Assembly (NCBI RefSeq): GCF_014154935.1
Contig: NZ_JACEHH010000031.1
Span: forward strand, 45,484-109,483
Source: Stieleria mannarensis
Lineage (GTDB): Bacteria; Planctomycetota; Planctomycetia; Pirellulales; Pirellulaceae
Length of the DNA: 64,000 nucleotides
Reading direction: 5' to 3'
Part shown: positions 44,162 through 50,426 of the stretch, piece by piece
How the letters are laid out: each line of letters opens with the position of its first letter
Numbering within the stretch: position 1 is the stretch's first letter
The notes under the pieces: generated by a model
Database searches by the model: none
The model's input: only the letters and a program-made list of their open reading frames with translations
Told to the model about the DNA's origin: nothing
Translations under genes and position numbers: made by a program

Positions 44162-44764
44162 ATGCGACCCCACTACGTCTTTATCGACCTGGAAAATGTT
44201 CTTCACGACTGCACCCCGCAGCTCGTTGAAAAGCCCACTAAGATCCTTGTCTTTGTCGGCGCGAAACAAAGCAAGCTTCCTGTCGAAACGGTAGAAGCCT
44301 TGCTACGGTTCGGCAGCCAGGTCGAACTCATCACCATCTCCGACAGCGGCCCCAACGCGTTGGACTTTCACATCGCGTATTACCTGGGCAAACTTTCAAA
44401 GTCTGCCCCGTCGGCCGTGTTCCAGATTATTTCCAATGATAAGGGCTTTGACCCGTTGATCAAACATCTGAAATCGCAAGGCATCAACGCCGACAGGATC
44501 AAATCGACGAAGGCCGCACGGCCGGGCCCGGCCAACAAGAAGGGTGCACTGGCCAAACGGCTTGAAGAGGCGATTGAACGTCTGCAGCGCACCAAGATGT
44601 CCAAGCCACGGAAGGTCAAGACGCTTCACAGCACGCTCGCGTCGTGGTTTAGCAACAAGTTAACGGACAAGGACATTCAATTGGTCATCGACCAATTGGT
44701 CGCCAAGAAGCACGTCACCATTTCCGGGGCACAGGTCAGCTACTCCCTGCCAAAGACCAAGTGA
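44162..44764 (+). CDS. PIN-like domain protein (PIN7 type), putative nuclease
   Basis: 200 residues from ATG 44162 (MRPHYVFIDLENVLHD). The PIN/NYN-like fold is indicated by the N-terminal acidic strand FIDLENV, KILVFVGAKQSKLP, LLRFGSQVELITISDSGPNALDFHIAYYLGKL and QIISNDKGFDPLIKHLKSQGI, where Asp residues at the four usual positions are kept. A basic linker (about 120-150) leads to a C-terminal winged-helix-like segment (TLHSTLASWFSNKLTDKDIQLVIDQLVAKKHVTI). It is probably an RNA-targeting nuclease of unknown target. There is no antitoxin gene, so a toxin role is unlikely. Convergent with the desaturase; preceded by the nested repeats at 43623-43943. Confidence 0.82.
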   Translation: MRPHYVFIDLENVLHDCTPQLVEKPTKILVFVGAKQSKLPVETVEALLRFGSQVELITISDSGPNALDFHIAYYLGKLSKSAPSAVFQIISNDKGFDPLIKHLKSQGINADRIKSTKAARPGPANKKGALAKRLEEAIERLQRTKMSKPRKVKTLHSTLASWFSNKLTDKDIQLVIDQLVAKKHVTISGAQVSYSLPKTK

Positions 44765-44803
44765 TCGATGGGCAAGAGATCGGCCGATCCAATGGCCGAC
44801 GGT

Positions 44804-45820
44804 CTACTTCGTCATCGATTTGGGACGCACGACGTCCGTGGCCAAGCCGATCATTTCCAGCAGTCGGATCACCCGCCACGACATGTCGAATTCCCACCAG
44901 CGGTGACCATGGGCGGCGGCCCGCGGTTCGGCGTGGTGATTGTTGTGCCAGCCTTCGCCGTGACTGAACAATGCGACCAGCCAATTGTTGCGGCTGTGGT
45001 CGCGGGTTTCGTAATTGCGATACCCGAACGCGTGGGCGACCGAGTTGACCGCCCAGGTGCCGTGCAGCACAAACACGGTGCGCACCGCAACGCCCCAGAC
45101 GTAATAGCTGGCAGCATACTTGAGCGCCCCGGCGCCACCATCGACGAAGTATCCGACCAGGGCACCCACAAGCGTCAGCACGACGGCGTGGCCCAGGAAA
45201 ACGAAGAACCAACCGCCTCGGCGTTCTAGTTGTAAGTAAAACGGGTCGCGGAGCAGGTCGCGGACATAGCGTTCGTAATGGGACGTCCGGTCCAGATCCC
45301 GGTTGCGAACGACCACCCAGCCCATGTGTCCCCACAGGAAACTGACCAGCGGCGAATGGGGGTCGGGCTGGTCGTCGCTGTGCTGGTGGTGCATGCGGTG
45401 GATCGCCACCCACCGCGCCGGGGAATCTTGCAGATTACACATCCCCAAAATCGCCAGTCCATGTTCCAGCCATTTCGGGCACTTGAAGCCGCGATGGGTC
45501 AGCAGCCGATGGTAGCCGATCGTGATTCCCATCATGCCGAACACGAAGTGCCCGGCGATCGCAATCACCAGGCCCGACCAGGTAAACAGCCAGGGCACAA
45601 AGGCAAGCAAGGCGATCAGGTGCACGGCCGCGAGCACGGCGACGTATTCCCATAGGATCCGTGTCGGCCGCGTTTGCTCGGGGTGTGGCAGACGCTGGGG
45701 GTCGATCGCAGCCGCATGATCGCTGATCGTATCAGCAACCGCGGCGGTTTCGGTGGTCGATTTCACCTCGGCGGAATCGGACTCCGCCGAAGACGTTGAG
45801 GTTGCGTCGGCAGTGGACAT
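44804..45820 (-). CDS. Fatty acid desaturase (acyl-CoA delta-9 type)
   Basis: 338 residues from ATG 45820 (MSTADATSTSSAESDS); the ORF extends further upstream without a plausible start. The three histidine boxes of membrane di-iron desaturases are GYHRLLTHRGF, HRMHHQHSDD and HGEGWHNNHH. Four to five membrane helices lie around them (VAVLAAVHLIALLAFVPWLF, LVIAIAGHFVFGMMGITIG, FVFLGHAVVLTLVGALVGYF). NSVAHAFGYRNYETRDHSRNNWLVAL matches the delta-9 acyl-CoA/acyl-lipid group. It introduces a double bond into membrane acyl chains, needing O2 and an electron donor not encoded here. The N-terminal 50 residues are low-complexity Ser/Thr/Ala/Glu. Confidence 0.9.
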   Translation of the reverse strand: MSTADATSTSSAESDSAEVKSTTETAAVADTISDHAAAIDPQRLPHPEQTRPTRILWEYVAVLAAVHLIALLAFVPWLFTWSGLVIAIAGHFVFGMMGITIGYHRLLTHRGFKCPKWLEHGLAILGMCNLQDSPARWVAIHRMHHQHSDDQPDPHSPLVSFLWGHMGWVVVRNRDLDRTSHYERYVRDLLRDPFYLQLERRGGWFFVFLGHAVVLTLVGALVGYFVDGGAGALKYAASYYVWGVAVRTVFVLHGTWAVNSVAHAFGYRNYETRDHSRNNWLVALFSHGEGWHNNHHAEPRAAAHGHRWWEFDMSWRVIRLLEMIGLATDVVRPKSMTK

Positions 45821-46055
45821 CGGTAGGGACCGGGTTTGGGAAAGGTGGCGGTGAACCGACTGGGCCGGCCACCGGCATGCCCGAACAGACCCTGCACGCC
45901 GCTGGAGGGCGATGCGGCCGATCAAACATTCCCAGGGATACGACGCGATCTGCCGAAGACGTCGACCGATCGCAGCGTGGGATGTTGGGGCAAGCGTTAT
46001 CTCTAACGCGTAGTTGTACGCCAGAGACGCGCCGCTCCGGCAGGGCAAACCGCGA

Positions 46056-46091
46056 AGAAAAAAGCCGTGGGCGAAAGAATTCGCTCACGGC
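46056..46091 (-). terminator. Intrinsic terminator of the small basic protein gene
   Basis: On the minus strand GCCGTGAGCG pairs with CGCCCACGGC (one mismatch) and is followed by TTTTTTC. It lies 60 bp beyond the stop at 46151. The rest of the 330-bp gap between 45821 and 46150 shows no gene and presumably holds the desaturase promoter. Confidence 0.75.
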
Positions 46092-46150
46092 CTGTTCGTT
46101 CGTGCGTCGACGCACATTCGGGGCTGCAAAGGCGTGCCAGATCAACTCGA

Positions 46151-46357
46151 CTATTTTTTGTCGTCGTCGGCCTTCTTGACCTTCTTCTTCTTCTTCAGCG
46201 AGACCTTCATCACACGCACCTTGGGCATCCCCAGGATCGATTCGTCTTCGTTGAATTTTTCTAGGCGTTGCAACTGGGCGATCCGCTCGGCTCGGGTCAG
46301 CACGTTCCGCGCTTTGATCGCCCCAGCTTTTACCTTCAGGCTGCGATCGAGCGTCAT
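46151..46357 (-). CDS. PVC-type small basic protein
   Basis: 68 residues, strongly basic: MTLDRSLKVKAGAIKARNVL, TRAERIAQLQRLEKFNEDES, ILGMPKVRVMKVSLKKKKKV. The pattern SLKVKAGAIKARNVLTRAERI and GMPKVRVMKV matches the small basic protein shared by planctomycetes, verrucomicrobia and chlamydiae, a signature of the PVC group. The extended Lys tail suggests RNA or ribosome binding. Its own promoter is expected in the 120 bp upstream and its terminator is at 46056-46091. Confidence 0.9.
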   Translation of the reverse strand: MTLDRSLKVKAGAIKARNVLTRAERIAQLQRLEKFNEDESILGMPKVRVMKVSLKKKKKVKKADDDKK

Positions 46358-46478
46358 GGTAGCTTCCTCGGGGGAGGGAAAGAGGGGTGTTGAAGTTGTT
46401 TCGAGCCGCGAAGGGTAATGCCTGCGGCCGGAATCCGCAAGGTTGAGCAGGGATTTTTTCGTTCCCGACCAGGCGGGC

Positions 46479-46874
46479 TCACTGGTTCAAGTACCCGGCA
46501 CTGGTCTGAAAGTACTTCCGCCGCCGCACCAGGCTCCGATCGGCGTCCGACGCGGCGATCAGATCCGCCAGATTCGCTTGGCAATAACGGCACTGGACCG
46601 TCTCCAGATGGAAACGAATGTAGCCGGATTGCTCCTCGGGAAGCGTTTCCAACAGGTACTGCCCCAGATCCTCGCGTGAGGGGCATGACAATCGCCCGCG
46701 CCGCCAGATCGCCCCCAAGGTGTGCAGCCCCGCCGTTTCGCGGCCACGCACGGCGATCAACCGCTCCCGCAGCTCGGCGTCGTCGCGCAGCTGCTGCTCC
46801 AGTTCCGTGGCCCGTTCGTCGGAAAGCGCTTCATCCAGAAAGGCGACCAATTCGGCGTCGGTGAAGTCGGGCAT
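46479..46874 (-). CDS. Anti-sigma-like protein with HxxxxxCxxC zinc motif
   Basis: 131 residues from ATG 46874 (MPDFTDAELVAFLDEALSDERATELEQQL), a beginning typical of zinc-finger anti-sigma factors (xLVAFLDxELxxE). A second helical part contains CPSREDLGQYLLETLPEEQSGYIRFHLETVQCRYCQANLADLIAASD, in which HLETVQCRYC supplies His and two Cys ligands. No transmembrane helix follows, so it would be cytoplasmic. The sigma partner is not adjacent. It is separated from fabF by a REP-type palindrome. Family assignment by motif only. Confidence 0.65.
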   Translation of the reverse strand: MPDFTDAELVAFLDEALSDERATELEQQLRDDAELRERLIAVRGRETAGLHTLGAIWRRGRLSCPSREDLGQYLLETLPEEQSGYIRFHLETVQCRYCQANLADLIAASDADRSLVRRRKYFQTSAGYLNQ

Positions 46875-46932
46875 CGGACAGGTGCGGGACGGAGTTGTGG
46901 AGCGCAGTAATCCGCCACAGCTTGAGGTTCGG

Positions 46933-47027
46933 GTAGCGGAACTCGCCAAGAGTTTCGCACGGGCGCGACAACGTCGCACCGATGGACCGAAAGCAGGGGA
47001 ACCGAAAGCCTTGGCGGCTTCCGCTAC
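46933..47027. repeat. REP-like palindrome, GTAGCGGAA family
   Basis: GTAGCGGAACTCGCCAAG... (46933-46957) and ...CTTGGCGGCTTCCGCTAC (47003-47027) are inverted arms in a 95-bp element between fabF and the anti-sigma-like gene. Further copies are at 53350-53417, 55926-56002 and 59509-59631. Confidence 0.85.
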
Positions 47028-47061
47028 GACAGGAACCGGAACGTCTAACGCTGACAGAGCC

Positions 47062-48360
47062 CTAGACGTCGCGGCTGAGGCACAGCGTAACGTTCTGGCC
47101 CCCAAAGCCGAAGCTGTTGTTCAGGGCGTACTTCACGTCAGCCGGACGCGCTTCGTTGGGGACGTAGTCCAGGTCGCACGCCGGGTCGGGGTTTTCGTAA
47201 TTGATCGTCGGCGGCAGGACTGAATCTCGCATCGCCAACAAACAAACGATCATCTCCGTCACTCCGGCGGCGGCGATCAGGTGCCCCATCATGCTCTTCG
47301 TGCTGCTGACGGGAACCTTGGCCGCATGCTCGCCAAAAACTTCATGACAGGCCAGCGACTCGACTTTATCGTTGACCGTGGTGCTGGTCCCGTGGGCGTT
47401 GACATAGCAGATGTCGGCGGGTTTCAGCCCCGCGTCGGCGATGGCCATCCGCATCGCGGCGATTCCGCCGTGTCCGTCGGGAGGAATGTCGGTGATGCGA
47501 TAGGCGTCCGCGGTCGTCCCGTAGCCGGCAATTTCGCCGTAGATCGTCGCGCCGCGTGCTTTGGCGCGATCCAGGTCTTCCAGGATCACCATCGCCGCCC
47601 CCTCACCGAGCACGAAACCGTTGCGAAGCCGGTCAAACGGTCGGCTGGCTTTGGTCGGCTCGTCGTTACTTTCGCTCAGCGCGGTCAGCAGGTTGAACCC
47701 GGTCACGCCGAACGGGTGGATCATGCTGTGCGTTCCGCCGGCCAACATCACATCGGCGTCACCGCGGCGGATCATCTCGGTCGCTTCACCGACCGCTTGG
47801 CTGCTGGCCGCACAGGCGGTCAAGCAGTTCATGTTGGGGCCTTGGGCGTTCAATAGCGTCGCCAGGTGCGCCGCCGGCATGTTCGGTTCCTGTTCCAGCT
47901 CGCTGGCCGGGTTGAGCAATTCCAATCCCCGGGCGATGAACTTGGACGAATCAAATTCGCCGCCCGCGAGCGCCGCGGCCATCATTTGACTGAACGTGTT
48001 GAAGTCCTGGTTGCCTTCGCCGCTGCCCAGGTACACGCCGAACCGCGTGGGGTCGGTGATCGAGTCGACCACACCGCTGTCGGCGACGGCTTGTCGGGCC
48101 GCGCCGATGGCGAATTTTGTGTGCCGGCCGAGAGTTTCGGGGCGACCGGGTGGCAGGTCTTCTTCGGCCAGTTCCCAATCCTTGACTTCGGCACTGATCT
48201 TGGTCGGAAAACCGCTGGCGTCGAACAGGGTCGTGTAAGCGACGCCGCTCTTGCCCGCCTGGAGCCCCGCCCAAACCGTGTCCACGTCGTGGCCCATCGG
48301 GTTGACCATTCCGATCCCGGTAACGACGACGCGACGGCGCTGTTGCTGATCACCCTGCAT
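47062..48360 (-). CDS. Beta-ketoacyl-ACP synthase (FabF/KAS II type)
   Basis: 432 residues from ATG 48360 (MQGDQQQRRRVVVTGIGMVNPMG), with GAGAAG upstream and an 11-bp overlap with the preceding dehydratase-like gene. The Cys-His-His catalytic set is present: NCLTACAASSQA (Cys about 183), NAHGTSTTVND (His about 323) and SMMGHLIAAAG (His about 360), along with GFGGQNVTL at the end. It condenses malonyl-ACP with an acyl-ACP. It is the last gene of the dehydratase-ACP-dehydratase-synthase operon. Because this set differs from a housekeeping fab cluster (no fabD, fabG or fabH), it may make a special acyl chain. Confidence 0.92.
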   Translation of the reverse strand: MQGDQQQRRRVVVTGIGMVNPMGHDVDTVWAGLQAGKSGVAYTTLFDASGFPTKISAEVKDWELAEEDLPPGRPETLGRHTKFAIGAARQAVADSGVVDSITDPTRFGVYLGSGEGNQDFNTFSQMMAAALAGGEFDSSKFIARGLELLNPASELEQEPNMPAAHLATLLNAQGPNMNCLTACAASSQAVGEATEMIRRGDADVMLAGGTHSMIHPFGVTGFNLLTALSESNDEPTKASRPFDRLRNGFVLGEGAAMVILEDLDRAKARGATIYGEIAGYGTTADAYRITDIPPDGHGGIAAMRMAIADAGLKPADICYVNAHGTSTTVNDKVESLACHEVFGEHAAKVPVSSTKSMMGHLIAAAGVTEMIVCLLAMRDSVLPPTINYENPDPACDLDYVPNEARPADVKYALNNSFGFGGQNVTLCLSRDV

Positions 48361-48892
48361 GCTGACTTCTCGGCGCTGATGGCGAATTGAGTTTTTCGTA
48401 AGTCGGGAATCGATTTCCGTTGGCATCGACCGCCACCGAAAAGAACTTCATGATCCGCAGCATTCCCTTCAGGTCGTCCGGTTCGAACAACGGACCGTCG
48501 ACCAAGTAGCCGTCTTCGAGAAACGCGAACATCAACTCGATCTCCGCTTGAATCTCCCCGTCACAGCGGCTGGTGCTGGTGACGGTCCCGCCGTTTTCCT
48601 GAACGGCGTCCAGGTGCACTTCGTAATTCAACGTGGTTCCGTTGAGTGCCGGTGCGTAGAACTTTGCCCGCCCGACCTTGGCCAGGACGACGCGTTTGTC
48701 AAACAAAAAGTGCTCCGCCACCAGGATCCCCCCCAGCTGCGCCATCCCCTCGATGATCAGGGTCGGCGGCAGGAACGGGAATCCGGGACAGTAATTGTCG
48801 ACGACTTCCTCGTCCAAGGACACGTTTTTGATGCCCTTGGCATGGGAGCCCGAGACAAACTCGGTGAAACGATCGACCCATAACCAGCGCAT
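48350..48892 (-). CDS. FabZ/FabA-like hotdog protein lacking the catalytic His
   Basis: 180 residues from ATG 48892, sharing one base with the ACP stop (TGATG). The hotdog fold is clear: FLPPTLIIEGMAQLGGILVAEHFL, VVLAKVGRAKFYAPALNGTTLNYEVHL and GTVTSTSRCDGEIQAEIELMFAFL. Aligned without gaps to FabZ, the catalytic segment reads NYCPGFPFLPPTLIIE: the active-site His (of GHFPG) is Tyr, while the Glu is kept. It may therefore bind acyl-ACP without dehydrating it, or act in a different reaction, while the canonical enzyme at 49368-49859 does the chemistry. The 30-residue tail is unrelated to FabZ. Confidence 0.82.
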   Translation of the reverse strand: MRWLWVDRFTEFVSGSHAKGIKNVSLDEEVVDNYCPGFPFLPPTLIIEGMAQLGGILVAEHFLFDKRVVLAKVGRAKFYAPALNGTTLNYEVHLDAVQENGGTVTSTSRCDGEIQAEIELMFAFLEDGYLVDGPLFEPDDLKGMLRIMKFFSVAVDANGNRFPTYEKLNSPSAPRSQHAG

Positions 48893-49281
48893 CAGTCGTT
48901 GACCTTCGCACCGACGTAACGGCACAGATCGCCCACGGTCAACAGGTTGCCGAAGTTCTGCACCTTGGGGTCGGCTTCGAACTCGCTCAAGTCGGCCCAG
49001 GGCATGCGTTTTTTCAGCTCGGCCAGTCCGTCGGCGGTGACCACGCCGTCTTGGACGTATTGGCTGTTGGTCAGAATGTCTTCGGGCGAAAGTTCTTCGC
49101 GAGGGATCTGGATATCGAATGCCTTTTCCAACTTGAACACGATGTCCAAGAAGTCGATCGACTCGGCGCCCAGGTCACCGACCAGGGTCGCTTCCATCGT
49201 GACCTCGTCGTCGTCCACGCCCAGCGCGTCTTCGAGAGCCGATTGGACCTTTGCAAAAATTTCGTCGTCTGTCAGAGCCAT
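48892..49281 (-). CDS. Acyl carrier protein with internal insertion
   Basis: 129 residues from ATG 49281 (MALTDDEIFAKVQSALED); ATG 49308 is a less likely earlier start. The phosphopantetheine site is GDLGAESIDFLDIVFKLEKAFDIQIP with Ser in ESID. After helix III (LSPEDILTN) comes an extra stretch of about 45 residues (SQYVQDGVVTADGLAELKKRMPWADLSEFEADPK) before the last helix (LLTVGDLCRYVGAKV), so it is 50 residues longer than E. coli ACP (78). It carries acyl intermediates for the flanking dehydratases and FabF. The arrangement suggests a dedicated ACP for this operon. Confidence 0.9.
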   Translation of the reverse strand: MALTDDEIFAKVQSALEDALGVDDDEVTMEATLVGDLGAESIDFLDIVFKLEKAFDIQIPREELSPEDILTNSQYVQDGVVTADGLAELKKRMPWADLSEFEADPKVQNFGNLLTVGDLCRYVGAKVND

Positions 49282-49367
49282 CTCGTGGTTTTCCTTTGCT
49301 AATGCCATTTCCGCAAGGCTCGACCGACGGTTCAGTCCGCCGGTAAAAACTAGCCTTGCAGATCAAA

Positions 49368-49859
49368 CTAGGTGGTTGAAGTGGGACTGAACGAAACGTC
49401 CCCGAATAACTGTTTGAATTGTTTTTTTGCCCGCCGAATGACGTCCGCGTCTGTACCAGTCTCCGGCGGCTCGTTGCTACCCGAACGTTCCAAAATCAGC
49501 CGCGCCGCGACGGTCACCCGCCCCTGTTTCTCCGCCGTCGCTTTGACGGTGATCAATCCGTCATTCTCCTTGACACGCTCGGCGGTGACCAACAGCGTCT
49601 CGCCCGGAGACAAAAAGTCGCCGAATTTCACGTTGCGGACCTCTCGCAACAGCACCAGGGGGGACGCAAAGTCGTCACCGACACGAATCATCCAAATCGC
49701 CGCCTGATGCAGGGCTTCCAGCATCATCACGCCCGGCATCACGGGAAATCGCGGAAAGTGATCCTTCAGGTATTCCTCGTCCGCCCGCAACGTGCGCTCG
49801 GCCACAATCCGTTGTCCGGGATCCAGGCTGACGATTCGGTCCAGTTGGCGGTACTTCAT
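49368..49859 (-). CDS. 3-hydroxyacyl-ACP dehydratase (FabZ-like)
   Basis: 163 residues from ATG 49859 (MKYRQLDRIVSLDPGQRIVAERTL). The FabZ active-site segment is intact: YLKDHFPRFPVMPGVMMLEALHQAA, with His and Glu at the right spacing. LLREVRNVKFGDFLSPGETLLVTAERV and VAARLILERSG complete the hotdog fold. The C-terminal 35 residues (RRAKKQFKQLFGDVSFSPTSTT) are an extra basic tail. It is the first gene of the leftward dehydratase-ACP-dehydratase-FabF unit, 86 bp before the ACP start. Confidence 0.9.
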   Translation of the reverse strand: MKYRQLDRIVSLDPGQRIVAERTLRADEEYLKDHFPRFPVMPGVMMLEALHQAAIWMIRVGDDFASPLVLLREVRNVKFGDFLSPGETLLVTAERVKENDGLITVKATAEKQGRVTVAARLILERSGSNEPPETGTDADVIRRAKKQFKQLFGDVSFSPTSTT

Positions 49860-50119
49860 GAAACGGCGAGGATGAACCAAATATTCAGGGAGACTAAGAT
49901 CGAGAGGGCCGGCATCGCGCCGTCGTGCCCCCATTCAAACGCCCGGATGCGCGCCTGGACTCTCTCCAGCCATCGGCTACCGAGCCCTCCACGCTTGAGC
50001 CTGGAATCGGGATCGGCACCGGTAATGTCAGCCGATTCGGAAAACTCGACGTTTTCCTCCGCCACAAAATAGTGATCTGGGCAATTTCGCTCAACCACAG
50101 CACCGGGAACTGGTTGGCT

Positions 50120-50203
50120 GGGAGCTGGGAGCTGGGAGCTGGGAGCTGGGAGCTGGGAGCTGGGAGCTGGGAGCTGGGAGCTGGGAGCTGGGAGCTGGGA
50201 GCT
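50120..50203. repeat. Heptanucleotide tandem repeat, (GGGAGCT)12
   Basis: Twelve exact 7-bp copies lie in the 567-bp gap between the FabZ-like gene (start 49859) and the DUF1549/DUF1553 gene (start 50427). The tract lies within a stretch open on both strands but not coding by any recognisable criterion. The remaining gap holds only the repeat at 50272-50332 and a doubtful 80-residue ORF at 49856-50098. Confidence 0.95.
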
Positions 50204-50271
50204 GGGGGACGCATAGGTCCTATCTGGCCCATTGGTCCTATTTCCCCCAGCTGGCCGTCGCCCGGTTTACC

Positions 50272-50332
50272 CTGGGGTCTGTCCCCGATCACCCTGGGGT
50301 CTGTCCCCGATCAGCTCGGGGTCTGCCCCCTG
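50272..50332. repeat. Imperfect 22-bp direct repeat (CCTGGGGTCTGTCCCCGATC)
   Basis: Two exact and one degraded copy (CTCGGGGTCTGCCCCC). Each unit contains GGGG...CCCC, so each can form a small hairpin. They lie 95-155 bp before the DUF1549/DUF1553 start. Words of this type are dispersed in intergenic DNA of related planctomycetes, to my recollection. Confidence 0.75.
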
Positions 50333-50426
50333 CTGAGCGCAAGGGAAAGTTTGGCGTCACTGGGGGATCTTTGTTACGCTACGGGTCCCCTTCCGCACCG
50401 CCCTCTGTCTGACGGTCCCGTCTCGG

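Noticed and set aside
44162..44764. PIN-like gene as a toxin of a toxin-antitoxin pair
   Set aside because: No small antitoxin gene lies upstream (only repeats) and the protein has an extra C-terminal winged-helix-like part.
49856..50098. Minus-strand 80-aa ORF overlapping the FabZ-like start by ATGA, with a hydrophobic C-terminus
   Set aside because: The four-base overlap is tempting, but there is no ribosome site and no recognisable family, and the frame lies in repeat-prone intergenic DNA. Kept only as a possibility.
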